Notes: a model not told the origin generated them from the sequence alone. A stretch of DNA of 64,000 nucleotides from Rhizobium sp. 16-449-1b (GCF_017741935.1 NZ_JAGHMH010000003.1:124001-188000), one strand, 5' to 3'. Positions 19,422 through 28,650 are shown, counted from the first letter of the stretch. Numbers and translations are program-made.

Positions 19422-20669
19422 TTACGGATTAAACCGCTGCGGCGAATAGGCGGAGATATCGACGAAGGGCTTTTCGCCCGTCATCTGCTCCGCCAGCGCC
19501 CTGCCGGTCACCGGTCCGAGTGTCAGCCCGTGATGCGCGTGGCCGAAGGCGAACCACAGGCCTTCGTGGCGCGGCGCCTTGCCGATGATGGGCATCATGT
19601 CGGGCGTGCAGGGGCGGGCGCCCATCCAGGGTTCCGGATCGAGCCGCTCGCCGAGCGGAAACACGCCGCGCGCCACCTTTTCGGCGCGGTCGAGCTGCAC
19701 CGGTGTCTTCGGCGCGTCGATCGCCGCGAACTCCGCACCCGTCGTCAGCCGGATGCCGTTTTCCATCGGCGCCATCAGATAGCCGAGCTCCGTATCGGCC
19801 ACGGTGTTGTTGAGCACCGCGTTGCCTTTCGCCGAATAGTGCATGTGATAGCCGCGCTTGACCCCGAGCGGGAAGGCGTAGCCGAGCCGCCGTGTCGCGA
19901 CCGCCGCCCATGGCCCGAGCGCCATCACCGCTTCGTCGGCTTCGACGGGACCTTCGTCGGTCGCGATCTTCCAGCCGGCGCCGAACTTGCCGAAGGAGTT
20001 CGCATCGCCGGTGATGAAGCGACCGCCGATGCTTTCGAAATAGCGCAAATAGCTTGCCGTCAGCGCCTGCGGATTGATGACAGACCACGGATCGCGCCAC
20101 TTCAGCGCGCCGACGAAGCCGAGATTGAGATCCGGCTCCAGCCGCGCCAGATCGCCGGTATCCAGCTTGTCGAAGCCGACGCCGAATTCCCGCTGCAGCC
20201 GCTCGGCCTCGGCGAATTCCGCGTCGCGCTTTTCACCGGTGCGGAACACCTCGATCCAGCCGTTCTTGCGGATCAGATGCTCGGCGCCCGCCGCCTCGAT
20301 CAGGTCGTTGTGCTCGGAAATCGAATGCGCGATCAGCGGCGCATAGGCCTTCGAGATCATCTGGTGGCGCTTCGTGTTGGAGTGCCACCAATAGCGCGCC
20401 AGGAACGACAGCTGCTTCGGCAGCGCGTTGAGGTGATAATGCGCATCGATGCGGTTGTTGAAGGCGTAGCGGACGAGAAGGCCGAGCTGCTGCGGAAAGC
20501 CATAGGGCACCACGCCCTCGCGCTGGATCAATCCGGCATTGCCGAAGGATGTGCCGTTGCCCGGCGGCTTGCGATCGATCAATGTCACCTGGCGTCCGCG
20601 CCGCTGCAGATGAATGGCCGTCGATACGCCGACGATGCCGGCTCCAAGCACGATTACGTTCTTCGTCAT
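19422..20669 (-). CDS. FAD-dependent oxidoreductase, D-amino-acid dehydrogenase-like
   Basis: A 415-residue DAO-family flavoprotein. The dinucleotide-binding motif VIVLGAGIVGVSTAIHLQRRG starts at residue 5 and is followed by VTLIDRKPPGNGTSFGNAGLI, as in DadA. The C-terminal ARPCTPDMMPIIGKAPRHEGLWFAFGHAHHGLTLGP closes the FAD site. Such enzymes deaminate D-amino acids or related amines and pass electrons to the membrane chain; the actual substrate is unknown. Start MTKNVIV at 20669 is preferred because the 17 residues upstream lie outside the family pattern. It is 76 bases downstream of the methyltransferase gene on the same strand and could be its operon partner. Confidence 0.8.
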   Translation of the reverse strand: MTKNVIVLGAGIVGVSTAIHLQRRGRQVTLIDRKPPGNGTSFGNAGLIQREGVVPYGFPQQLGLLVRYAFNNRIDAHYHLNALPKQLSFLARYWWHSNTKRHQMISKAYAPLIAHSISEHNDLIEAAGAEHLIRKNGWIEVFRTGEKRDAEFAEAERLQREFGVGFDKLDTGDLARLEPDLNLGFVGALKWRDPWSVINPQALTASYLRYFESIGGRFITGDANSFGKFGAGWKIATDEGPVEADEAVMALGPWAAVATRRLGYAFPLGVKRGYHMHYSAKGNAVLNNTVADTELGYLMAPMENGIRLTTGAEFAAIDAPKTPVQLDRAEKVARGVFPLGERLDPEPWMGARPCTPDMMPIIGKAPRHEGLWFAFGHAHHGLTLGPVTGRALAEQMTGEKPFVDISAYSPQRFNP

Positions 20670-20745
20670 TTTCCCACGAAACCCACGATAGTCCAGGCAT
20701 GGAAAATGCCCCTCCGCCAAGCCGCGTGCAAATGAAAAATCGCAT

Positions 20746-21249
20746 TCATTTCAAAAACATTGCCGTCTTCAGCGCACGGTTCTCCACCGAGATGCGAAGC
20801 CACAGCATCAGCCCGTTCAAGATGGAGAAGATGGCGGCAAAAAGCGGCATGCCGAACGCCAGCGGCAGCACCGCGATCTCGCCGATCACGACCGCATAAT
20901 TCGGATGCGAGAAAAGCCGGTAAGGCCCTTCGCGCACGAGCGGCGCCCCCGGCAGCACGATGATCCGCGTCGTCCATCGCCCTTTCAGCGTAGCCAGAAC
21001 CCAGAGCCGACCAAGCTGCAGCACGACGAAGAGCACGAGCCACATCGGCTGCACCGGATGGCCCGGCGCAAGCAGCCAGAGCCCGGCAAGCCAGCTCGCA
21101 TGCAGCGCCACCATGACAGCGTAGTGGTCGGCGCCGATCTCGCGGGCGCCGCGCGCCATAAGCGCGCGGGTGTTGCGGCGGGCGATGACAAGCTCCGCCA
21201 GCCGCTGCAGCGTCACGAAGCCGAGGATAAGGATCGAGGGCCACATCAT
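20746..21249 (-). CDS. Isoprenylcysteine carboxyl methyltransferase-family membrane protein
   Basis: A 167-residue membrane protein with about four spans and the ICMT-family core: LKGRWTTRIIVLPGAPLVREGPYRLFSHPNYAVVIGEIAVLPLAFG, where the RxxHPxY motif builds the SAM site. In bacteria such proteins commonly sit beside type III polyketide synthases (for example SrsB and BpsB) and methylate the alkylresorcinol or alkylpyrone product. Here its ATG overlaps the stop of the polyketide synthase by one base (TGATG), which indicates translational coupling and supports that role. The 167-residue length matches those partners. Confidence 0.85.
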   Translation of the reverse strand: MMWPSILILGFVTLQRLAELVIARRNTRALMARGAREIGADHYAVMVALHASWLAGLWLLAPGHPVQPMWLVLFVVLQLGRLWVLATLKGRWTTRIIVLPGAPLVREGPYRLFSHPNYAVVIGEIAVLPLAFGMPLFAAIFSILNGLMLWLRISVENRALKTAMFLK

Positions 21250-22298
21250 CAGGCCCTCGTCAACGTCACGCAGCTGGCCGAAAAGCCCGGCCCCATAGCG
21301 ATCATCGCCGCCCGCTTTGGCAGTCCCTCGCGCAGCACCCGCTCAAGCACGAAAAGCACCGTCGGTGACGACATGTTGCCGTATTCCTGAAGCACCGTCC
21401 ACTCATGGTCGAGTGCCGAGGATGGGATCGACAAGGCCGTCTCCAGCGCCGCCAGAACGCGCGCCCCGCCGGGATGGCAGATGAAGCGGTCGATATCTGC
21501 GCGGCTCAACCCGTTGCGATCAAGAATGCCGTCGATCGCTGGCCCCAACTCCTTCTCCGCAAAGGGCGGCAAGGATTGCGCCAGCACGATCCCGAAGCCG
21601 GTATCGTCGATCTTCCAGCCCATGATCCCGAGCGTATCGGGAAACAGGTGCTCTCCGGTGGATTCGACCGCCGCAAGCCCCTCCGGCCCAGCCCGTAAGA
21701 TACAGGCCGCCGCGCCATCGCCGAACAGCGCGGTTGCGATGATATTCGCCCGCGTCAGTTCGTCCAGCCGGAAGGCCAATGTGCAGAGCTCGATCGAGAC
21801 GAAGAGTACGGTGGCGCCGGGTCGCGCCTTGGCGAGCCGCGCCGCAATCGCAAAGCCCGAAACGCCGGCCGCGCATCCGAGGCCGAACACCGGCAGGCGC
21901 TCGACATCCGTCCGAAAGCCGATCTCGGCGGCGAGCTGCGCATCAAGGCTCGGCGTCGCGATGCCGGTCGAGGAAACCGTGACAATGCAGTCGACATCGG
22001 CTCCCCTGAGGCCAGCCTGATCGAGCGCCGCCGTGACCGTCCGCCGAAACAGGCTGCGCGCCTCCTCCTGATAGGCCTGCATCCGGTCTTCCCATCCATG
22101 CGGCTCGGTGAACCATGAGAGTGGCCGCGCGGCATGCCGCGTGCGGATGCCGGCATTGGTGAAGACCGGCACAAGATGCGCGAAGTCCTTCAGCCGGCCG
22201 GAAAACAGCCGTGCCGACGTCTCCGCGGCTTCCTCCTGCGTGATGACATGCAGTGGCGCCGCGGTGGCGAGGCTGAGTAGTTTGACGGTCTCGTTCAC
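21249..22298 (-). CDS. Type III polyketide synthase (chalcone synthase-like)
   Basis: A 349-residue protein with a thiolase fold and the complete catalytic triad: C142 in VFGLGCAAG, H275 in FICHPGG and N308 in EYGNMSSPTV. The GFGxxxG-like ending reads MGPGFSASCVTL. Such homodimeric enzymes extend acyl-CoA starters with malonyl-CoA to resorcinols or pyrones, often phenolic lipids in membranes or cysts. Start: GTG at 22298 with AGGAG at good spacing; an open frame continues upstream but without family sequence. Coupled to the methyltransferase gene downstream and divergent from the TPR/ECF sigma block. Confidence 0.9.
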   Translation of the reverse strand: MNETVKLLSLATAAPLHVITQEEAAETSARLFSGRLKDFAHLVPVFTNAGIRTRHAARPLSWFTEPHGWEDRMQAYQEEARSLFRRTVTAALDQAGLRGADVDCIVTVSSTGIATPSLDAQLAAEIGFRTDVERLPVFGLGCAAGVSGFAIAARLAKARPGATVLFVSIELCTLAFRLDELTRANIIATALFGDGAAACILRAGPEGLAAVESTGEHLFPDTLGIMGWKIDDTGFGIVLAQSLPPFAEKELGPAIDGILDRNGLSRADIDRFICHPGGARVLAALETALSIPSSALDHEWTVLQEYGNMSSPTVLFVLERVLREGLPKRAAMIAMGPGFSASCVTLTRA

Positions 22299-22353
22299 GA
22301 AAATGCTCCTGTTCGTCCCCCGGCGCACGCGGAGCAAACACGCCAGACCGAGC

Positions 22354-22442
22354 TTTATTCGCCGCTGGCTCTCACGAAACGGTGATCGGAAAAATCGCTG
22401 CACCCGCCGAATAAACCCGCCGGCTGCCGTGTTCATTCGCCG
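22354..22442. promoter_or_regulatory. Three related 11-base motifs in a divergent promoter region
   Basis: TTTATTCGCCG (22354-22364), its near-inverse CGCCGAATAAA (22405-22415) and TTCATTCGCCG (22432-22442) lie in the 192 bases between the polyketide synthase and TPR genes. They could be operator half-sites or recognition elements for the ECF sigma factor encoded downstream. No other copy was noticed, but the whole window was not searched for them. Confidence 0.4.
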
Positions 22443-22490
22443 CAACCCCGTCTTCCAGACCAACTCGACTTGTCCCGAAGGAGATACATC

Positions 22491-23036
22491 ATGACCTCAG
22501 CAACCTCCCGGATTGCATCCGTCCTCATCAGCGGCGCGATCGCCGCCTTCGCGTTCACCGCGCCTGCTTTCGCCGCCGGCGGCGACGATAGCGGCGGCGC
22601 CACCACGCCGACCTGCAAGAAGGGTGAGGTCTATGACAAAAAGACGCAGAAATGCGTCAAGCAGTCGGGCGCCAACATCACCGACGAAAACCGCACCGAA
22701 TACGCCTACTCGCTGGCAAAGGCCGGCCGTTACGATGAGGCGCTGGCCATGCTCGACACGCTGAAGGACCAGAACACCGCCGAGGCGCTGAACTATCGCG
22801 GCTACGCAACGCGTAAGCTGGGACGCACGGACGAAGGCATCTCCTACTATCTGAAGTCGGTCCAGCTCGATCCGCAATACGCCAAGGTCCGCGAATATCT
22901 CGGCGAGGCCTATGTCATCAAGGGTCGCATCGACCTCGCCAAGGAGCAGCTCGGCACCATCAAGACGCTGTGCGGCACGTCTTGCGAGGAATATCGTGAT
23001 CTCAACGAAGCGATCACCGATCCGTCGAAGATCTGA
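22491..23036 (+). CDS. Exported TPR-repeat protein
   Basis: A 181-residue protein with a signal peptide (SRIASVLISGAIAAFAFTAPAFA, cleavage near 28), a CKKGEVYDKKTQKCVK segment whose two cysteines probably form a disulfide, and two to three TPR units (YSLAKAGRYDEALAMLDTL; ALNYRGYATRKLGRTDEGISYYLKSVQLDPQ; YAKVREYLGEAYVIKGRIDLAKEQL). A second cysteine pair, LCGTSC, is near the C-terminus. It is probably a periplasmic adaptor. GAAGGAG precedes the ATG. The ECF sigma gene follows 31 bases later, so it may belong to the same signalling unit. Confidence 0.8.
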   Translation: MTSATSRIASVLISGAIAAFAFTAPAFAAGGDDSGGATTPTCKKGEVYDKKTQKCVKQSGANITDENRTEYAYSLAKAGRYDEALAMLDTLKDQNTAEALNYRGYATRKLGRTDEGISYYLKSVQLDPQYAKVREYLGEAYVIKGRIDLAKEQLGTIKTLCGTSCEEYRDLNEAITDPSKI

Positions 23037-23067
23037 GGCGAGAACGCTCGATAATGTGACGAGGAAC

Positions 23068-23679
23068 ATGCCGATGGTCGTCGCCTACACGACATTTCCT
23101 GCCTATAGTCACGCCAACAAGACCGCGCCGGCTCGTCCAGCGCGGTCTTCGGCAAACCCCGTGGCGGAGGCGGCCATCGCAAGCGAATCCGATATCAGGA
23201 TCGGTCTGACGGAAAACCTGTCGCGGCTCTGGCGCTATGGTCTCGTGCTCTCGCATCGCCGCGATGTGGCCGACGATCTGGTGCAGCAGACCTGCGTGCG
23301 CGCTCTGGAAAGGGCCACGCAGTTTCAGGCGGGCACCCGGCTCGACCGCTGGCTGTTTGCCATTCTTCATTCGATCTGGCTCAATGAAATCCGCTCGCGG
23401 CGGGTCCGCGAAGGGCAGGGCTTCGTCGATGCTGAGCAGGCGCTCGTCGTCGATGGTGCGCGCGAAACGGAGACGCATATCATGGCCGCTCAGGTACTTC
23501 GTCTCGTTGGTGCGCTGCCCGATGCGCAGCGTGCCGCAGTCTTCCTGGCCTATGTCGAGGGCCTGTCCTACAAGGAGGTGGCCGCCGTGCTCGATATTCC
23601 GATCGGCACCGTCATGAGCCGGCTCGCCGCCGCCCGCGCGACCCTGGCCGGCAATCTGAAAGAGGAGGGTGGACGATGA
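23068..23679 (+). CDS. ECF-family RNA polymerase sigma factor
   Basis: A 203-residue sigma-70 family protein containing only regions 2 and 4. Region 2 includes RRDVADDLVQQTCVRALERATQF and LDRWLFAILHSIWLNEIRSRR; region 4 includes ALPDAQRAAVFLAYVEGLSYKEVAAVLDIPIGTVMSRLAAARATL, a helix-turn-helix. The first 45 residues are variable. Start ATG 23068 follows GAGGAAC. Its last four bases overlap the start of the anti-sigma gene (ATGA), the usual co-transcribed pair, so activity is controlled by sequestration at the membrane. Targets are unknown; the flanking TPR and polyketide synthase genes are candidates. Confidence 0.9.
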   Translation: MPMVVAYTTFPAYSHANKTAPARPARSSANPVAEAAIASESDIRIGLTENLSRLWRYGLVLSHRRDVADDLVQQTCVRALERATQFQAGTRLDRWLFAILHSIWLNEIRSRRVREGQGFVDAEQALVVDGARETETHIMAAQVLRLVGALPDAQRAAVFLAYVEGLSYKEVAAVLDIPIGTVMSRLAAARATLAGNLKEEGGR

Positions 23680-24464
23680 CCGACAAGACCACGATCCCCT
23701 CCGACGAGGAACTGACCGCCTATCTCGACGGCGAACTGCCACCTGCTGAGGCCGCGCGCCTCGAAGCACTCTTGGAAACGGATGCCGGGCTCGCAGCCCG
23801 CCTCGAGTTCCTGTCGCGCGCCAGCCTGCCCTTCGCGGAGGCCTTCGATCCGCTGCTGGCTCAGGCGCCGAAGGCCGAGCTCGAAGCCATCCTCTCACGG
23901 CTCTCCGCCGCACCAGTGGCAACGCCGGCCCCCAGCCGCCGCCGCTTCCTCGGCGCGCTCGCCGCCTGCCTGGTGGCCGGCGTCATCGCCGACCGCGCCT
24001 TCATCGGGCTCAGCCGACAGCTCGCCGCCACCGATGAAAGCAGCGAATGGCGCGCCACGGTCGCCGATTACATCGCGCTCTACACGCCCGAAACGCTGGC
24101 CGGCCCGGTGCCGTCGCTTGCGTCGCAAGCCGGCCAGCTCTCGGCCGTCGAAGCAAGGCTCGGCCTGCGCCTATCTCCGGAAGCGATCGCGCTGCAGGGA
24201 GTCGATTTCAAGCGCGCGCTGCTGTTGCAATATGACGACCAGCCGCTCGCCCAGCTCGCCTATCTCGACCCTGAGACTGGCCCGCTAGCCCTCTGCATCG
24301 TCCGCTCCGACGACGGCCCCAAGGCACCCGACGTCGAAGCCCGCAAGGGCATGAACGTCGTCTACTGGTCGGATAAGACGCATGCCTTCATGCTGATCGG
24401 CCATGCGCCGCTGGAGCGAATGAAGGTGTTGGCGGGGGATGTGAGGATGCGGTTGGCGGTTTGA
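23676..24464 (+). CDS. Membrane anti-sigma factor
   Basis: A 262-residue protein. Residues about 8-90 form the cytoplasmic anti-sigma domain (SDEELTAYLDGELPPAEAARLEALLETDAGLAARLEFL), without the zinc-binding HxxxCxxC motif. One membrane span follows at about 91-110 (FLGALAACLVAGVIADRAF), preceded by SRRRF. The remaining 150 residues should be periplasmic and end in VVYWSDKTHAFMLIGHAPLERM. It would hold the ECF sigma factor inactive until an envelope signal is received. Overlaps the sigma gene by four bases. Confidence 0.85.
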   Translation: MTDKTTIPSDEELTAYLDGELPPAEAARLEALLETDAGLAARLEFLSRASLPFAEAFDPLLAQAPKAELEAILSRLSAAPVATPAPSRRRFLGALAACLVAGVIADRAFIGLSRQLAATDESSEWRATVADYIALYTPETLAGPVPSLASQAGQLSAVEARLGLRLSPEAIALQGVDFKRALLLQYDDQPLAQLAYLDPETGPLALCIVRSDDGPKAPDVEARKGMNVVYWSDKTHAFMLIGHAPLERMKVLAGDVRMRLAV

Positions 24465-24510
24465 GTGGGACGTACGTCTGATGAACGGACGGTGGCGGTG
24501 TGCCGTGGGT

Positions 24511-24662
24511 TACCCCCCTCTGTCCTGCCGGACATCTCCCCCACAAGGGGGGAGATCGACTCGTGGCGAAGTTTTCGCCAAACGTTGAGGGAAGAGCGAG
24601 CGGCCGCGCCCAGCCAATCTCCCCACCTGTGGGGGAGATGCCCGGTAGGGCAGAGGGGGGTA
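24511..24662. repeat. Palindromic intergenic element, copy A
   Basis: A 152-base element whose ends are inverted copies (TACCCCCCTCTG at 24511 and CAGAGGGGGGTA ending at 24662). The similarity continues inward for about 33 bases with only a few mismatches. Each half folds into its own stem (ATCTCCCCC-ACAA-GGGGGAGAT and its counterpart), so it can form paired hairpins or a cruciform. A second copy of the same length is at 63161. It resembles rhizobial intergenic mosaic elements (RIME type) in structure, but the exact family was not checked. It lies between convergent genes. Confidence 0.9.
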
Positions 24663-24737
24663 ATCCACGGTAAAACGCCAAATCTCAATCTGAGGAAAAA
24701 GCTACCCGGCAAAACCCAGTGCCGTTGATCCCACACC

Positions 24738-26807
24738 CTACCGCCACATCGTCCGCATCCGCGCCGCCACATCCACCCTTATCTGCTGCGTACTCCGCTC
24801 CGAAGGCGTCGCGACCACAACCGGCCATGCCGCCGTCTCGAAATACTGCAGCAGCGTCACCGGAATGAACCGCGTACGGGATGCATAGACGTGCCGGTCG
24901 CCCTGGCCGTGCTGGCCGCTGGTGAAGAAGCGTTGCGGGGTGATCAGCGTCAGGCTGTCCTTGGCCCGCGTCATGCCGACATAGAGAAGCCGGCGCTCCT
25001 CTTCGATCTCCTGCGTCGTGCCGACGGCGAGGTCGGAGGGGATGCAGCCGTCGACGACGTTGAGCATGAACACCGCCCGCCATTCCTGCCCCTTGGCCGA
25101 ATGGATGGTGGAGAGGATGAGATAATCCTCGTCGAGCAGCGGCACGCCCGCCTGGTCGCTGGTGGCGTCGGGCGGGTCGAGCGTCAGTTCGGTGAGGAAG
25201 CGCTCGCGGTTGGCATAGCCGGAGGCAATCTGCTCAAGCTGCAGCAGGTCGGCCTTGCGGGTGTCGGCGTCCTCGTGAATGCGGTCGAGATGCGGTTCGT
25301 ACCATTCGCGCGCCTGCGCGATCTCGGCCGGCCATGGCCCGTTCGCCTTGCGCAATCCCTCCAGCAGCTGCACCAGCGCCGGCCAGCTCTCGCCGGTCTT
25401 GGCCGGCGGCGGGATTTCGGCGAGCGCCATCAGCGGCTCGGGGTCGGCGGCGATCGTGTCGAGGATCTTGCCCGCCGTCTGCGGCCCGATCCCCGGCAGC
25501 ATCTTCAAGAGGCGGAAGCCGGACACCCGGTCGCGGGGGTTCTGCGCGAAGCGCAGGATCGCCAGCATGTCCTTCACATGCGCCGAATCCAGGAACTTCA
25601 GCCCGCCGAACTTGACGAAGGGAATGTTGCGGCGCGTCAGCTCGACTTCGAGCGGGCCGCTGTGCGAGGAGGTGCGAAACAGCACCGCTTGCTGCTTCAG
25701 CGTCATCCCCACTTCGCGGTTGGCGAGCACCTGCTCGACGATGTAGTTCGCCTGGTCGTTCTCGTCCTTGACGGTCAGCAGCTTCGGCCGCTCTTCGGAT
25801 TGCCGGTCGGTCCAGAGGTTCTTGGTGAAGCGCTCGCGCGCGAGCTCGATGACACCGTTGGCGGCGGCAAGGATCGTCGTCGTCGAGCGATAGTTGCGGT
25901 CGAGCGTGATGATATCGGCCGGCGGCTCGAAGGTTTTCGGGAAGTCGAGAATGTTGCGGATCGTCGCGGCCCGGAAGGAGTAAATGGACTGCGCGTCGTC
26001 GCCGACGACGGTTAAGCCCCGTCCGCCGGGCTTCAGCGCCATCAGCACGGAGGATTGCAACCGGTTGGTATCCTGGTACTCGTCCACCATCACATGGTCG
26101 AACCGCCCGCCGATATCGGCTGCCAGTTCCGGGTCGCTCACCATCTGCGCCCAGTAGAGCAGCAGATCGTCGTAATCGAGCACGTTCTGCGCCTGCTTGG
26201 CCTCGACATAGCAGGCAAACAGCTCGCGCAGCTGCTCTTCCCAGGTCGCCACCCACGGATACCAGGTCTTCAACACCTCGGTGAGCGGGGTCTCGGAATT
26301 GACCGTGCGCGAATAGATCGCGAGACACGTGCCCTTGGTCGGAAACCGGCTTTCGGTCTTGGAGAAGCCAAGCTCGTGCCGGATGAGGTTCATCAGGTCG
26401 GCGCTGTCTTCCCGGTCGTGAATGGTGAAATCGACATTGAGGCCGATCTGCTCGGCATAGATGCGTAGCAACCGCGCGCCGATCCCGTGAAAGGTGCCGG
26501 CCCAGGTCAGCGCGTCGGTCATCACGGCGGAATTGGCGCCGAGCACCTGCCGGCAGATGCGCTCCACCCGCCGCGCCATCTCTGATGCCGCCCTGCGCGA
26601 GAAGGTCATGAGCAAGATGCGGCGCGGATCGGCGCCGTTGACGATCAGATGCGCCACCCGGTGCGCCAGCGTGTTGGTCTTGCCCGATCCGGCGCCGGCG
26701 ATGATCAGAAGTGGACCGCCCGTCGTATCCGGTCCCTGACCGACCCCATGCTCCACGGCAAGACGCTGCCGCTCGTTCAGTTTCTCGAGATAGGCCGCCG
26801 CCTGCAT
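24738..26807 (-). CDS. UvrD/PcrA-like superfamily 1 DNA helicase
   Basis: A 689-residue SF1 helicase. Motifs in order: Q-motif LNERQRLAVEH, Walker A GAGSGKT (about 38-44), Ia MTFSRRAASEM, Walker B VDEYQDTN, III VGDDAQSIYSFRAA, IV LDRNYRST, V TIHSAKGQEWRAVFML and VI ERRLLYVGMTRAKDSL. ATP-driven 3'-5' unwinding in repair or replication restart is expected. It is somewhat shorter than UvrD (about 720) and its C-terminus differs, so it is better called UvrD-like; Rhizobiaceae usually also have a canonical uvrD elsewhere. The ATG at 26807 follows GAAGAA. Monocistronic, with a palindromic repeat beyond its 3' end. Confidence 0.88.
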   Translation of the reverse strand: MQAAAYLEKLNERQRLAVEHGVGQGPDTTGGPLLIIAGAGSGKTNTLAHRVAHLIVNGADPRRILLMTFSRRAASEMARRVERICRQVLGANSAVMTDALTWAGTFHGIGARLLRIYAEQIGLNVDFTIHDREDSADLMNLIRHELGFSKTESRFPTKGTCLAIYSRTVNSETPLTEVLKTWYPWVATWEEQLRELFACYVEAKQAQNVLDYDDLLLYWAQMVSDPELAADIGGRFDHVMVDEYQDTNRLQSSVLMALKPGGRGLTVVGDDAQSIYSFRAATIRNILDFPKTFEPPADIITLDRNYRSTTTILAAANGVIELARERFTKNLWTDRQSEERPKLLTVKDENDQANYIVEQVLANREVGMTLKQQAVLFRTSSHSGPLEVELTRRNIPFVKFGGLKFLDSAHVKDMLAILRFAQNPRDRVSGFRLLKMLPGIGPQTAGKILDTIAADPEPLMALAEIPPPAKTGESWPALVQLLEGLRKANGPWPAEIAQAREWYEPHLDRIHEDADTRKADLLQLEQIASGYANRERFLTELTLDPPDATSDQAGVPLLDEDYLILSTIHSAKGQEWRAVFMLNVVDGCIPSDLAVGTTQEIEEERRLLYVGMTRAKDSLTLITPQRFFTSGQHGQGDRHVYASRTRFIPVTLLQYFETAAWPVVVATPSERSTQQIRVDVAARMRTMWR

Positions 26808-27024
26808 CTATTCTTCAGCCTCTAGCATACGCGTCGCGGCAAAAACGCGACTCGGGAACAAATATGGAACGTATCAGTGCTCCCTGATGTTTGGAAGTCC
26901 CGCGCAGCTGTCACCACAGGGAAACGGTCCCGATCGAACATTTGGTGCACTGCGGAAAACGGGCGACATCTCAGGTGTTGCGTGGCATAAGGGCGCCGAA
27001 AACCTGTTTTGGACCACGCTTCCC

Positions 27025-28647
27025 ATGATCCGCATCGAAAATATCAGCAAACAGAACAGCCACCGCATCCTCTTCATCGAGGCCTCGGCGGCGCTCAACA
27101 AGGGCGAGAAGATCGGCCTCGTCGGCCCGAATGGCGCCGGCAAGACGACGCTCTTCCGCATGATCACAGGCGAGGAGCAGCCCGACGAGGGCAATGTCGC
27201 CGGTGAGAAGGGCGTCACCATCGGCTACTTCAACCAGGATGTCGGCGAAATGTCCGGCCGCAGCGCCGTGGCCGAGGTCATGGAAGGCGCCGGCCCGGTC
27301 AGCGTCGTTGCCGCCGAGCTGCGCGAACTCGAAGCCGAGATGGTCGATCCCGACAAGCTCGACGAGATGGATCGCATTATCGAGCGCTACGGCGAGGTGC
27401 AGGCACGCTATGAGGAGCTGGATGGCTATGCGCTCGAGGGCCGCGCCCGCGAAGTGCTCGATGGCCTGAGCTTCACCCAGGAAATGATGGACGGCGATGT
27501 CGGCGGCCTCTCCGGCGGCTGGAAGATGCGCGTGGCGCTCGCCCGCATCCTGTTGATGCGCCCCGACGTCATGCTGCTCGACGAGCCGAGCAACCACTTG
27601 GATCTCGAGAGCCTGATCTGGCTGGAGGAGTTCCTGAAAAACTATGACGGCGCGCTTTTGATGACATCGCACGACCGCGAATTCATGAACCGCATCGTCG
27701 GCAAGATCATCGAGATCGATGGCGGCCAGCTCACCTCCTATTCCGGCGACTATGCCTTCTACGAGCAGCAGCGCGCCCAGAACGAGAAGCAGCAGCAGGC
27801 GCAGTTCGAGCGCCAGCAGGCCATGCTTGCCAAGGAAATCAAGTTCATCGAACGCTTCAAGGCGCGCGCCTCACACGCCTCGCAGGTGCAGAGCCGCGTC
27901 AAGAAGCTGGAAAAGATCGACCGCGTCGAGCCGCCCAAGCGCCGCCAGTCGGTCGCCTTCGAGTTCCTTCCCGCGCCGCGCTCCGGCGAAGACGTGATCA
28001 ACCTGAAGAACGTCCACAAGAAGTATGGCAGCCGCACGATCTATGAAGGCCTCGACTTCATGGTTCGCCGCAAGGAGCGCTGGTGCATCATGGGCATCAA
28101 CGGCGCCGGCAAGTCGACGCTGCTGAAGCTGGTCACGGGCTCGACCGAGCCGGACCAGGGTACGGTCGCGCTCGGCGCCAGCGTCAAGCTCGGCTATTTC
28201 GCCCAGCACGCCATGGACCTGCTCGATGGCGAACGCACGGTTCTCGAATGGCTGGAAGATAGTTTCCCGCTGGCCGGCCAGGCGCCGCTGCGCGCGCTTG
28301 CCGGCTGCTTCGGCTTTTCAGGCGACGACGTCGAAAAGAAGTGCCGGGTTCTCTCGGGTGGCGAAAAGGCGCGTCTGGTCATGGCCAAGATGCTGTTTGA
28401 CCCGCCCAACCTGCTCGTCCTCGACGAGCCGACCAACCACTTGGATCTCGACACCAAGGAAATGCTGATCAAGGCGCTGTCGCAATACGAGGGCACCATG
28501 CTCTTCGTCAGCCACGACCGCCACTTCCTGGCGGCGTTGTCGAACCGCGTGCTGGAACTGACGCCCGATGGCATCCACCAGTACGGCGGCGGCTACACCG
28601 AATATGTCGAGCGCACCGGCCAGGAAGCGCCGGGTCTGCGGGGATAA
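27025..28647 (+). CDS. ABC-F family ATPase (ribosome-associated type)
   Basis: A 540-residue protein with two ABC cassettes and no membrane segment. First cassette: Walker A GPNGAGKTT (about 35-43), signature LSGGWKMR and LLDEPSNHLD. The linker between cassettes carries the charged coiled region FYEQQRAQNEKQQQAQFERQQ, a P-site-tRNA-interaction-motif-like element. Second cassette: GINGAGKST, LSGGEKAR and LDEPTNHLD. ABC-F proteins act on the ribosome to relieve stalling or confer antibiotic protection; it resembles the YbiT/Uup group. Start at ATG 27025 (MIRIENISKQ) is chosen from family N-termini, although no good ribosome binding site is visible. Confidence 0.9.
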   Translation: MIRIENISKQNSHRILFIEASAALNKGEKIGLVGPNGAGKTTLFRMITGEEQPDEGNVAGEKGVTIGYFNQDVGEMSGRSAVAEVMEGAGPVSVVAAELRELEAEMVDPDKLDEMDRIIERYGEVQARYEELDGYALEGRAREVLDGLSFTQEMMDGDVGGLSGGWKMRVALARILLMRPDVMLLDEPSNHLDLESLIWLEEFLKNYDGALLMTSHDREFMNRIVGKIIEIDGGQLTSYSGDYAFYEQQRAQNEKQQQAQFERQQAMLAKEIKFIERFKARASHASQVQSRVKKLEKIDRVEPPKRRQSVAFEFLPAPRSGEDVINLKNVHKKYGSRTIYEGLDFMVRRKERWCIMGINGAGKSTLLKLVTGSTEPDQGTVALGASVKLGYFAQHAMDLLDGERTVLEWLEDSFPLAGQAPLRALAGCFGFSGDDVEKKCRVLSGGEKARLVMAKMLFDPPNLLVLDEPTNHLDLDTKEMLIKALSQYEGTMLFVSHDRHFLAALSNRVLELTPDGIHQYGGGYTEYVERTGQEAPGLRG

Positions 28648-28650
28648 AAA

